Positions 1-8,799 of a stretch of 22,111 nucleotides of DNA are shown piece after piece. The stretch is from Chara braunii (taxonomy: Eukaryota > Streptophyta > Charophyceae > Charales > Characeae), in contig BFEA01000047.1 of NCBI GenBank assembly GCA_003427395.1, positions 3,438,920-3,461,030 of the forward strand. Reading direction: 5' to 3'. Made by a program: the position numbers and the translations under genes. Position 1 is the stretch's first letter. The number at the start of each line of letters is the position of its first letter. A model generated the notes under the pieces. That model saw only the letters and a program-made list of their open reading frames with translations, was not told the DNA's origin and did not search any database.

Positions 1-26
1 TGCTTGAAAAAAAAAAAAAAAAACGA

Positions 27-195
27 GAGTGAATCTTCCACTAGAACATGGAAAGATGCACCGCCACGAGGCCCCAAGGATGACACGCATAGGTTGTTGT
101 CAGCCCGTGTATCTCGTTGGGCCCCTGTATCCCCTTTGCACAAAAGACAAAAATCGTGGCGCTGTATCTTTCCATGTTCTAGCGAAGATTCACTC
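27..195. repeat. Imperfect foldback (MITE-like) with ~30-bp inverted arms
   Basis: Bases 27-57 are the near-exact reverse complement of 165-195. The arms differ by one substitution and one single-base indel in the middle, plus a mismatch at the inner end. The enclosed ~107 bases show no coding potential. A foldback of this size resembles a MITE, but no target-site duplication is visible next to the arms, so classification as a transposon is inference. An A-run (7-23) lies just outside the left arm. Confidence 0.45.
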
Positions 196-216
196 CCTGT
201 ATCTCGTTGGGCCCCT
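108..216. repeat. 19-bp direct repeat pair, 90 bp apart
   Basis: The same 19 bases, beginning TGTATCTCGTTGG, occur at 108-126 and 198-216. One copy lies inside the 27-195 foldback and the other just outside its right arm. This suggests local duplication or several nested copies of one small repeat. No function is apparent. Confidence 0.6.
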
Positions 217-255
217 CTGCGTTTCCGGTAGGCTGTCGAACGCATTTTTCCTTGC

Positions 256-315
256 AGTTTCGAACTTGTCGTCTCCCATGCGTGGAGTTTCGAACTTGTC
301 TTCGCCCAAGCTTGG
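256..315. repeat. Two tandem 30-bp units
   Basis: Units 256-285 and 286-315 agree at about 26 of 30 positions; both start AGTTTCGAACTTGTC. It is a simple two-copy tandem duplication with no recognisable coding or regulatory role. Confidence 0.6.
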
Positions 316-445
316 AGTGGACTGTTATTCCTGCGAATTCGAAACTGTGCAGCGGTCACCCGCGGAGTTATTTCAAAAAAAAGATATAAAATGATTGATT
401 TTTTTCTTACTTTTTTTTTTTGATGGTGGAGTTTTGCTGAAGTTA

Positions 446-466
446 GGGCCTCGTTAGACACTCCTT
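446..466 (+). repeat. Left terminal inverted repeat of the Harbinger-like element
   Basis: All 21 bp match the reverse complement of 1954-1974, preceded directly by TTA (443-445). It begins GGGCCTCG, as expected for PIF/Harbinger termini. Confidence 0.9.
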
Positions 467-479
467 ACGAGTTCCTTGA

Positions 480-572
480 GCCACAAGGAAATTTCCTTGT
501 GGCTGTTAAGGGAAATTTGCGGCGTCGTTCCACTCATCCTTGGGGACCTCCCTCGAGGATGTTTCCTTGTGG
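480..572. promoter_or_regulatory. Left subterminal palindrome and octamer cluster
   Basis: Bases 480-503 form a perfect 24-bp palindrome whose left half is GCCACAAGGAAA. The octamer CCACAAGG or its complement occurs at 481-488, 495-502 and 565-572. The same motifs recur near the other end of the element and not between, which fits transposase recognition sites. That role is inferred from DNA transposons in general. Confidence 0.6.
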
Positions 573-646
573 CATGCCCGCGGCCGTTTTCATACGGAAA
601 TTAGTGGCCGCGGGGTAGGTCTTCCTTGGTCCACCGTCTTTTGTCC

Positions 647-1117
647 ATGTGGAGGCGGCGTGGTCCAGCGACGTGTGGCGGGAAACGACATGAGGCGGGC
701 GACGGGAAAAAAAAATTAACCCCGGGGGCGTCGACGTTTGAAATTCGAATTTCGAATGACGGCTGCGACGATGACGACGACGTGCGGCTGGTGGCGCGAA
801 GACGGCGTACTGCTGAAACGGGCTCAGCGGCGGCGTCACTTCCGTCCCCCGGCCGTTGCGAGTGCGCAGAGGTCCCGGCTATGGAGGGCGGCGGAGAGGG
901 TGGACATGAGGTGTTGACGCCTCTTGAGCTGCAGGCCATGGCGGTGGCCGTGTCTACCGTTGTTCTTCGATGTCAGCAGGAGAGGGCACTGGGACGACTG
1001 AAGGAGCAGTTGCGCGCGTGTAGACAGAGGACATTGATGCAAGTTCCAGACGATGGCCCCGACTACGTGGCGACCTCGAAGGCTGTTGTTCAGCTGTGCT
1101 ACGCATTGGGTTGCTGA
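647..1117 (+). CDS. Unrecognised short reading frame inside the DNA transposon
   Basis: This is an open frame of about 156 codons from the ATG at 647; a second in-frame ATG at 881 would give 78 residues starting MEGGGEGG. The first half is Arg-rich with a run of five Asp. The second half looks more protein-like: a helix-forming stretch with LELQAMAVAV, QQERALGRLKEQLRACR and AVVQLCYALGC. I do not recognise a domain. After the stop at 1115-1117, another frame carries an acidic, Gln-rich stretch (about 1118-1180), which could be a continuation after a frameshift or intron. It may be the first exon of an element-encoded protein, but nothing shows transposase catalytic residues. It may equally be a chance frame in GC-rich sequence. 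Confidence 0.25.
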   Translation: MWRRRGPATCGGKRHEAGDGKKKLTPGASTFEIRISNDGCDDDDDVRLVARRRRTAETGSAAASLPSPGRCECAEVPAMEGGGEGGHEVLTPLELQAMAVAVSTVVLRCQQERALGRLKEQLRACRQRTLMQVPDDGPDYVATSKAVVQLCYALGC

Positions 1118-1844
1118 GTGATTCCTCGAGCGACGCCGAGGTGGTGGATGAAGCGCAGGACAGGGAGCAGGACACGCAGCTGTCAGTCTGCCGTTGGTCA
1201 GTCGTTGATCCATCCTGTCGCCGTTCTTGGAAGATCTCCTTTTGCGACCCGAGACAGGGAGCAGGCCGATGAAACACACGTGGAAGAAGACAACGATGAG
1301 AAGCAGCACGACGACGAGGAGTAGCAGAGGCAGCCTGTGCAGCAGGTCAGCCATGTAAGGGCCATGGAAAGGGCAGCAGATCCACGTCAGTGGTCGACCG
1401 TCCAGCGAAGAACTCCGTTGACAGAAGAAAAAGTGAGGGAACATCTGTGCTCCGACGTGCAAGGCTTGATGACAACCAAGGAAAACGACGATCTTCCAAA
1501 ATCCACATGGCGTCGTCGAACATAGCGCCGGCGCGGAAACGCATTCGAATTTCCGACTGTTGTCGACGATCTCCCAGTGCGGCAGAACGCATGACACCGG
1601 TCGGCGACGGCAGGTTCGTTGGACGGAGGTCTCACGCAGATGGTGACCGTTTGGAGCCGTTGGGGTGCCACCCAGACAGTGGAGGGCAGGGATGTCTGTG
1701 CTCCCGTTCAGTGGACCACGTCTGGACCACCCTCAAACCGAAACTGTGCGTCGACGCATGCCTTTGCCGCTCCGAATTTTGCGCTTCCTTGTGTTCTGAG
1801 GGACCTCGAGAGGTTCCTTGGGGATTAGGAAAATTTGGTTGTAG

Positions 1845-1957
1845 CCACAAGGACGCCACAAGGAAATTTCCTTGTGCTGTTTTCACTTTTTGTCTTGCGA
1901 ATCGTCCCCAAGGACAGGTGGAACGAGCACTTCCTTGTGGATTTCGGGTCCACAAGG
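1845..1957. promoter_or_regulatory. Right subterminal palindrome and octamer cluster
   Basis: The mirror of the left end. CCACAAGG or its complement occurs at 1845-1852, 1856-1863, 1933-1940 and 1950-1957. A 20-bp perfect palindrome spans 1857-1876, sharing the core ACAAGGAAATTTCCTTGT with the left palindrome. Together the two ends hold seven exact octamers, all within about 130 bp of a terminus. Confidence 0.6.
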
Positions 1958-1974
1958 AGTGTCTAACGAGGCCC
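1954..1974 (-). repeat. Right terminal inverted repeat of the Harbinger-like element
   Basis: Exact reverse complement of 446-466, followed directly by TTA (1975-1977). This completes the 3-bp target-site duplication. Confidence 0.9.
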
Positions 1975-1977
1975 TTA

Positions 1978-4360
1978 ATGGTGATGATGAAACTTAAGAT
2001 AATGCTATATCAGCATGCCTGACATCATAATCCCAAAACTTTTTTTTTTTTGTCTGAAACATCTGTGGCAACCTGTTATTGGAGGTGATACGAGCATCCT
2101 CCAATAACAAGCCCCAGTTTATAGATGGCTCCAATCTATTGGTGGGGAGCATCACCTGCTGAAAACTGGGACCAGCGTCCCACTGACAAGATCAAAGACA
2201 ATATATCTGGCAGAACAACATTGATTGCCCTCTCACGAGGGAATTGACTGCCCGCACAATTATCAGCCAGGTCACAGCATGTATCGAGGTCTAGCCATAG
2301 AGAGGGTGACAAACTGTCCTTCAATCTACCCTAATCGTTTACAGTCATAAGCGTGCATGGCAAACCCTAGGCCCCCTCCGTGCATAAGGCCGCTGCCCAA
2401 CTCCATGATTCTCATTTTCCTAAAACCATTTCTATTCTTCTCTAAACCAGGACGTTATCTCAGAGACAACATCCTCCTCACCCACGTCTACCTTGGCTGT
2501 TTTGTTCTCGCCACCAAGACTATTCCCCCCCCATAGATTGTCAAGGTGACCCTCCTCAAATTGCCAGTGGAAAGCCTTCGTCCCTCAGCAAATAAAATCC
2601 CCAGATCTCTCTGCAAGGCCTCACGCCCCTGCCAATGGCAGGTTACAGGGCTGTGCCCCAGCTCCAACCAGCATCGTTCTAGCGTCGACACACCAAGGAC
2701 ACAGAACTAAGACCACCCAGCAGATGTCAACCCAGAGTGTATCATCTCTGAAAATCAATATCCTGGATGAAAGAGAAAACTAGAAGCTGCCAAGAATTAA
2801 AAAACATCAGACTGTTTGACATGGCATTTTGGTTAAAATATTATCCCCCCCTCTTCCTTCTTTCTTCCCTCTTACCCCATTGTTGCCTCCACCAATGAGA
2901 AAAGACCAATTAGTCCTTCCTCTTCAGCCCCAACTTTGTGTAGTCCCACTTTCTTTCCCAAAAGTATACAACTTCCACCCAGAGTATACCTTTGTCTCCC
3001 CCTACCCTAGTCTGCCCCCACTGAGAATGAATACCCAGCCCCATAATAGAGTTCTCCTCAAAATTTGCTTGTACCCCGTGTAGGGCTTCACCCCCCGCCT
3101 TGTGAAACCCCAGTAAGGCTAAACTCTCCCTGACCGCTGCCACATTTCCCAATTGAAGAGAATTGGAATGTGCAACGAAATTCGATAATTAATTTGAAAC
3201 TATTTAGACAATAGACCGATGTACTCGCCAGGAATATTAGGAATACACTCAACGAAACGATGGAAATTTTTTAGAAACTCGTATAGATAGAACAAATCAT
3301 TACGTAACCTGTGTGAAACAACGTGAAAAGTTAAGAATAATAAATAAGTGATTAATTAGTGAAATGTTTTTATAGTGATTGTAGGTATCTCACGATATCT
3401 TTAGGATTTTAACTGACATTTATGAGTTAAATATAGGATAATTAGAGATATTAGTTATAGATAGTAATTTTGGTTGATAATTTGGTTGTTAGTTAGATAT
3501 GGTTATAGATAATAGTCGGGATAATATTCAAAGTTGATTCATGAGGATGATGAAAGTTACGATGGAGATGAGTATAGTAATGATGAAGATGATGAAAATT
3601 AAAATTATCTATATTATGAATTACAAAATTTTTGCCTCCTCCCCTCCTCTTCCCCTTCTTCTTACTTTTTATTCCCTTCTTTCCTCACAATTTTTTTCAT
3701 CCCTACCATCCCCCCTCTCTTCCCCCCAACTCTCTGTCCCGCGATACACCTCCCTTTCCGTCGCCCTAACCCTAGCCAAATCATCCATTGCAATAGCACC
3801 CACCCATTTTTAGTGCGAGTGAATCCAACGAATGAGACAACTACAGATTAGCACGAGAAAAAGGAGAGTGCACTAAAGATGATAAGGGAGGGAAGAAGGA
3901 AAAGGGTGTGAGAGTTAGAAAGAGATAGATCAGAAAGAAGGGAGCGGAGAATGAAGAAAGGGATTTGGACATGACGATGATATACGGTAGGAAGAGGAAG
4001 ACTACCCACTCTCCCATCATTTTACCTGTTCACCATAACAAAGAAGACAATGTCGATGATGATGTGATGTAACAAAGGAGATGATGATTGTATGTCGTTA
4101 TGACGTTACTGATGATTCTACCATTTGTAACCCCTTGCGGATGACGTCAATGATGAAGATAACAATGTATTAGCCCCTCAGATGACGAAGACCTCTCTCT
4201 GTTGCTTAATAGTGTTGCTTGTATGACGTGAGGACGACAACAACCGGTTGATGAACAAAAAACGAGTTGGGAACCCGAATATCACTTCACTCCTTATCCC
4301 CCTCCACTCCTCCCATCCCATGAGACACACTGTACTTTTCTCCCTCTTGCTACGATTTAG
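1978..4360. other. No gene recognised; AT-rich spacer with simple-sequence stretches
   Basis: Apart from the hairpin at 2074-2109, I see no supported gene. About 3160-3540 is strongly AT-rich with many stops. About 3541-3600 and 4030-4110 are rich in ATG/GAT triplets. About 3630-3780 is a pyrimidine-rich stretch whose apparent reading frame is only composition. The largest open frames are 60-90 codons of low complexity with no family resemblance. Base composition differs clearly from the GC-rich transposon on the left. Confidence 0.6.
2074..2109. repeat. Perfect 12-bp stem hairpin
   Basis: TGTTATTGGAGG (2074-2085) is exactly complementary to CCTCCAATAACA (2098-2109), with a 12-base loop. There is no T-run after it. 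It follows a T-run (2040-2051) and may be the end of an unidentified repeat. Confidence 0.6.
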
Positions 4361-4550
4361 AAAAGATAGACCAGTAGCACAATTGTTGAATCATCATCAT
4401 TAGACCGTAGATCAGGAAAATACTAATCAGAAAAACGCTCAGACCGTGGATCAAGAAGATGCTAAACAAGTAAAATTATCATATGAATAACAAGGATCAC
4501 AACGTAAAAAAGATAAACCAATGGCACCAATATTGGATCATCATCATTGG
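4361..4550. repeat. Diverged direct repeats in AT-rich DNA
   Basis: The stretch starting AAAAGATAGACCAGTAGCAC (4361-4401) recurs in diverged form at 4508-4550, and both run into TCATCATCATT. Between them, AGACCGTAGATCAGGAAAAT (from 4402) recurs as a variant from 4441. These are local duplications with no coding content. Confidence 0.45.
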
Positions 4551-5097
4551 ATGAATCGACTTAGTATGATCAGACAAGCAATACAAAATCAAGAATTCCA
4601 TCAGACAGATATCGAGACAGACAAACTATCTAAGAATCGCCTCGTTCAAAATCCATCAAAAGCTGAAGAGGAAAAATAACTTACCCTTGACAACCCTAAA
4701 TACACCCACCCTCTCTCCAAACCTCACCTCCTCGCTTCAATGGCTTCTCAAGCAACTCGGCCGCCTGTGATTGACAACCATTCAACCAACCAAATAGACC
4801 GAACGATGATGATAATATGACCGTAGCTAGGATTGCCATCGCAGCATACCAAACCACGTCGCGAGATTAAACCGCTGAGCCCGCCAGCCGCCCTTCACAG
4901 GTAGCCCGGAGAGATGAGGGGGTGTCCACATTACGAATGTCGTCCTCCCCCTTCTTCCTAGTAGCCCTCTCCCTCCAGCCCGTGAAACCTACTTACCTCC
5001 CCTATTCTCCCACCCACCGTATTCCTCCTCTCCAGCAAGACCTTGATGTGAGATGCACTGCCCATCGACATCCAGACACACCCTTGATCCCTCTTCC
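4551..5097. other. No gene recognised
   Basis: The stretch is AT-rich to about 4830 and then C/T-rich. An open frame at 4922-5218 is Pro/Leu/Ser-rich by composition and overlaps the tandem duplication that follows. Nothing in it resembles a protein family. Confidence 0.5.
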
Positions 5098-5275
5098 ACC
5101 GCCTCCTCGCGTCAATCTTGCCATCGCAGCGCTCCCGCCGCTCCTCGTTCCTGCCCTTTCCACCAGGCCCGCCGTCGCTTCCACCCGCCTCCTCCTCGCG
5201 TCAATCTTGCCGTCGTAGCGCTCCCATCGCTCCTCATTCCTGCTCTCTCCGCAAGGCCCGCCATCGCGTCCAAAT
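5098..5275. repeat. 89-bp tandem duplication, two diverged copies
   Basis: Two adjacent GC-rich units (about 5098-5186 and 5187-5275) share the order CTCGCGTCAATCTTGCC, then a GCTCC-rich middle, then AGGCCCGCC, at a constant 89-bp offset (for example 5106 against 5195, and 5166 against 5255). Because 89 is not a multiple of three, the reading frame shifts between copies. This argues against a coding role. Confidence 0.6.
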
Positions 5276-5553
5276 GCTGGGCTGCGGAGCACTCCCGGTA
5301 GCGATCCGCCGTACCATCGATCCGACTAGCCCCACCCAGGGGCGAGATCCGAGATCCCACTAGCCATGTATATGGATTAGTGTGACGGTGTGGGACGGGT
5401 GGAGGACAGGTGAGTGGCACCGTGAAACAGGGAAAATAAAAGCAAAAAACCATTTCATGACCAAACAAATGAAGAAAAAACTGCTAAAAAGGAAAAGAAA
5501 GTGCTCTTCTCACAGATGGTGTCTGCTCCAGGCCGGGGTGTCGGATGTCAGGG

Positions 5554-5618
5554 TATGGTTCACTGACCATGGCTGTGGCAGTCAAGATGACTGCATGTGA
5601 GTGGGCACACGAACCATA
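5554..5618. repeat. Nested imperfect inverted repeat
   Basis: The outer arms TATGGTTC (5554-5561) and GAACCATA (5611-5618) are perfect complements. Centred inside is a second perfect stem, GCAGTCA (5578-5584) with TGACTGC (5588-5594) around a 3-base loop. The intervening arms pair only partly. Together they could form a ~65-nt cruciform or RNA stem. The function is unknown. Confidence 0.5.
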
Positions 5619-5742
5619 TTCATTGACAATGGTCTGAGGCTTCCTTGAAATAGGCCGCAGTGCACGCTGTTCGGTTGTTCTGGCATAAATTCTTTTTGGC
5701 AAAGGAGGGCAAGAGTGTCTCCATACACCATTTGCTGTGGGT

Positions 5743-5759
5743 GAGGGGATCGAACCCTC
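5743..5759 (-). ncRNA. Isolated tRNA T-arm / box B, likely SINE fragment
   Basis: On the minus strand this reads GAGGG-TTCGATC-CCCTC, a perfect 5-bp T stem with a canonical 7-base loop. It contains the Pol III box B core GGTTCGATCC. Upstream on the same strand I find no good box A (the nearest candidate reads TAGCTACGTTCA at about 5808-5819), no acceptor stem and no anticodon arm. It is therefore not a tRNA gene. A tRNA-derived SINE fragment is the simplest reading. Confidence 0.4.
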
Positions 5760-5779
5760 ACAAACACCTCCCAAACCAC

Positions 5780-6390
5780 AATCAATTTCCAGCGATGAAG
5801 GAAACAGTGAACGTAGCTATAAATAAAAAAAGTGACCATATAGTTGTATAAAAGATAAATTTTGTAGCGGCATAAAGCCTTCTTCGCCCCCCCCATAAAG
5901 ATATTAAAAGATAAATGGGTATTAGTTGATATAGTAAGTTTTTTTTGGTGTTCTGAAAATTTGGCAGCATCTTAGCATTCTTCCACGTTCGGAATATAGG
6001 ACTTCAGAGATGATTGAACCTGGACCGATATATACTGAGTTGCTCTTTTCTGTGCCCTTGGTTTGCCGATGCCAGAACGACGTTGGCCGGAGCTGGGACG
6101 TTGCCCTGTAACCTGTAATGGCAGGAGTGTGAGGCCTTGTAGAGAGATCTGGGGTTTGCTGAGGGTGGAAGGCATTCCAGTGGTGAACCGGGGGAGGTTG
6201 CAAGGAGGCGAGAAGAGAGTAGCTATGGTTGACGTTGGTTAGGTCAGTTTAGTCTCTGAGGTACAGTGTTCTGATGTAGGGAGAGCTAGGAGTTGTTCTA
6301 GGATTAGGAGGCCAGAATAGCTGATATAGCATAATCTTCTATAATTTTTCATATAGTTGAATCATCTTTCTCTTTAGCATTATTATTTGT
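5780..6390. other. No gene recognised; spacer before the retroelement
   Basis: Short frames of up to about 100 codons occur on the minus strand, none with family resemblance. A weak match of about 38 bases starting TAGCTATGGT (6220) to the 3' LTR region near 12430 may mark a very eroded 5' LTR, but I cannot establish it by eye. Confidence 0.4.
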
Positions 6391-6550
6391 GGTATCATTA
6401 GTATCATCATGATCATCATCATAACTATTTCAGGGATGCTGAGCCCGGTTCTCAACATTTTCGGTTTGATCACTCCGGGTAAACTGTGAGGACCCCGGCC
6501 TCAATCTTATTATTGGTAATATCAGCCTTGGGCACCGGGCCCGGTTTATT

Positions 6551-6576
6551 AAAAAAAAAAAAAAAAAAAAAAAAAA
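6551..6576. repeat. A26 homopolymer in the retroelement leader
   Basis: A run of 26 A sits just upstream of the gag frame, directly after a 12-bp palindrome ACCGGGCCCGGT (6534-6545). The run may be an expanded A-rich leader or the scar of an inserted poly(A) tail. Confidence 0.7.
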
Positions 6577-6594
6577 GTTGCTGATGTAGCAGCC

Positions 6595-7930
6595 TTGGTT
6601 AAACTGCGGACCTCGGAAGATCTTGAGTCCCGTGTGACAACTCCAGAGCACCGGAACCAAGAGCTGCAAGTTGAGATCGTCGATCTCAAACAAACCCAAA
6701 TGACTACCTCTCGTCCTCCTAATCCTCGCCCAACTGCAGTCTCAGTCCCTCATCCTAACACAGTCCTCATGCAGAGATCAAGTTGAATTGTGACGAGCGC
6801 AGGAACCGGTGTCAGCTCTTCAAGTGGCAGCGCCGACTGTTCTGTGCTGGTCTCAGTCCTAAATGCAGGAACATCAGCCCAAAATGCCACAGTTCTTACT
6901 AGCGTACAATACAACGGTCCCACAGTGGACAAGAGGGCGACCACGTTGCCATCCAAGTACGCCGGGAAAGGGGATATCACCTCTTGGATCAACTCCATGC
7001 ACTCAAACTTCGAGGTACTGCGAACACAATAGGAAGACTGAAGTATGGTCGTGGGCATAAATACTGAGCCTATTGTACGGAGTTTCATAGAACTCCAAGC
7101 TGTTAATGCAAGTTATGAAAGAATTGACCTGACTGAGTGGTTGAAAGTAACTCCTGTACATACTCTTGAGGACCTCCTCATCGCGTAATATCAAGATAAA
7201 CACACTGCGCTCAAAGCAAGGCTAAAGCTTGAGGCCCTCAAGGGCCAAAAGTGGAGGACTTTCATGCAGGCTTTGGAGCAACACTTGACTGGTCTATTCA
7301 CTACTCCAAACCTAGGATGGACTGATGTGTCTTGTATGGATGTAGTGATGGGAGTGGCCTCTGAAGATTACGTCTCCCGGCTAGGACTCAAGGAATATTC
7401 GACCTGGCATGAGCTCTTGACGGATCTAGTCAACCTAGAGGCCAAAGACCTCGCCAAGCATGCGAAGACACCAGCTGCAGGTAAAACTTTGCGACACAAA
7501 CGGTAAGGAAGCAGCAACCAGCTTGCCCTGCATGAACATCAGGAGGCTGAGAATGAGTCCTACGTGGATGATTTGTCTCTCGATGACGATCTAGAGTCAG
7601 ACTCCGATATGGGTTGTTCTACATCAGCCCTTGAGTTTGACATCAATGAAGACGGAAAATGTAATGCCTTTAAAAAAGACTGTTTTATGCAAGGGGCCTA
7701 ACCGTGGTTCGGGTAGGGGAACCATAACTAACATTCCTAAGAATGCAAAGATTCTTGAGAAACCGGAGGATGCTTCCACCAAGCCTTGGGAAGTCCTCTA
7801 CATTAGTCAAAAGGAATGGGAAAGAAAATCCAAACTGCATGTGTGTTTGCATTGTCAAAAGTATGAGCACAATATGCAGGATTGTTATCGTCTGCAAGGA
7901 AACAAGCAAAGGGCGTAGAAGAGTCATCAA
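6595..7930 (+). pseudogene. gag: gag polyprotein remnant with CCHC zinc knuckle
   Basis: Structural polyprotein of the Ty3/gypsy element, which packages the element RNA. One frame runs from about 6595 to 7698 and contains recognisable gag-like text such as TLPSKYAGKGDITSWINSMH, FIELQAVNASYERIDLTEWL and TFMQALEQHLTGLFTTPNLG. It is interrupted by stops at 6784, 7030, 7039, 7186, 7504 and 7699. A +1 frame then carries the zinc knuckle at 7844-7885: C-x2-C-x4-H-x4-C, reading CLHCQKYEHNMQDC. All four metal ligands are intact. An acidic linker (about 7550-7620, rich in Asp/Glu) precedes it. Most damage is point stops rather than indels, so the original frame is still easy to follow. There is no functional product. 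Confidence 0.8.
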
Positions 7931-8149
7931 CACTCTCTACACAAGGGAAGCTGAACAGTTGGTTGCAAGCCCCTCCAAGGAGCCTGAATTTGATCAACAG
8001 TCTGCTCTTGAAACCCTAACCGATGCTCAAACCAAGGCTTCCGCAGTCCAAGTACTTTACACTGAGCCTTGGGAGAAGACTAAGGAAGTCAACTTCCACT
8101 CTCGCCTGGAACATTGGTTGCAGCTCAAGCAGCAACGCCGTGTTCAAGG

Positions 8150-8470
8150 GAGTGTGGAACTGATCTTCTTTAAGTTGCTCATTAACCGCCGATACATCCG
8201 CATACTGATTGATAATGGTTCAACGATCAACTTATTTTCTCCTAATGGGATTCGTAAAGCGGGTCTGAGAATGAAGAAAGTGAAATTGCAGAACCCTTGT
8301 CAAACCCAGGTAGGCAACCAAGAGGTTGGCACTTCAACACATGCGGTCAAAGGTGTGCACGTGACCTTTGAAGAATGCACAATCACACATGAGCTGAACT
8401 TCTACACCTTGGACAAGTGTCCTTTCGATGCGGTCATTGGTTTGGGCTGGTTGAAGGCTTATTGTCTAAG
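8150..8470 (+). pseudogene. Retropepsin-like aspartic protease remnant
   Basis: This is the protease domain that would cut the Gag-Pol polyprotein, lying in an uninterrupted frame that runs 7743-8816. The catalytic loop reads ILIDNGSTINLF, with Asp at 8211-8213. The family motif is D-[S/T]-G, and here Ser is replaced by Asn (AAT at 8214-8216, one transition from AGT). The conserved second half is present: a hydrophobic strand, then CPFDAVIGLGWL (about 8418-8453), the usual D-x-I-L-G-x-D/W-x-L block in variant form. After the protease the frame runs through a Ser/Thr/Pro-rich linker to a stop at 8814-8816, where sequence jumps straight into RT (see findings). Confidence 0.8.
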
Positions 8471-8799
8471 GACCACGTGGGCAGATACTCAGTTCGTGGT
8501 GCGTGATGCAAAGGGGAATGAGCGTACCGTTCTGTTAGACGAGACGCGCAAGTCCCCAGTGACTCTTTTGAGTGCGAGGAAATTTTGCAGATCACTGCGC
8601 ACGCGCAAAGAAGGTGAGCATGTGCATGTAGCTATTGTGAAGCCTCTCCATGTGCCTTACACTTTTGCTGCATTTTCTACCTCAGAAAATAATCCTACTT
8701 CTACTACATCTACTTCTGTTCCATCTACTTTTGTTCCATCTACTTCTACTGTAAGAAATAAGTCTACTTTTGATCCAACTACCTCGAATTCGGTTGTTA

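Larger units (their letters stand above)
446..1974. mobile_element. PIF/Harbinger-like DNA transposon, 1,529 bp
   Basis: The element is bounded by perfect 21-bp terminal inverted repeats (446-466 and 1954-1974) that start GGGCCTCGTTAG. The trinucleotide TTA lies immediately outside each end (443-445 and 1975-1977). A 3-bp TTA/TWA duplication with termini beginning GGG is the signature of the PIF/Harbinger superfamily. Interrupted similarity between the ends continues inward to about 100 bp, for example 523-545 against the complement of 1904-1927. Both ends carry palindromes and repeated octamers typical of transposase-binding subterminal regions. I find no DDE transposase domain, so it is probably non-autonomous or a deleted copy. 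A short reading frame (647-1117) and an acidic frameshifted stretch after it could be remains of element genes. The intact termini and duplication suggest a fairly recent insertion. Confidence 0.85.

Noticed and set aside
3755-3780. Telomere-like CCCTAACCCTAG words
   Set aside because: Only two imperfect units occur in pyrimidine-rich sequence. This is not an interstitial telomere array.
3541-3813. 90-codon open frame starting with Met/Lys-rich text
   Set aside because: The ATG/GAT triplet-rich and CT-rich tracts explain it. It has no domain, and the next stretch is AT-rich with stops.
4922-5218. 98-codon open frame
   Set aside because: It has a biased Pro/Leu composition and overlaps an 89-bp tandem duplication whose period shifts the frame.
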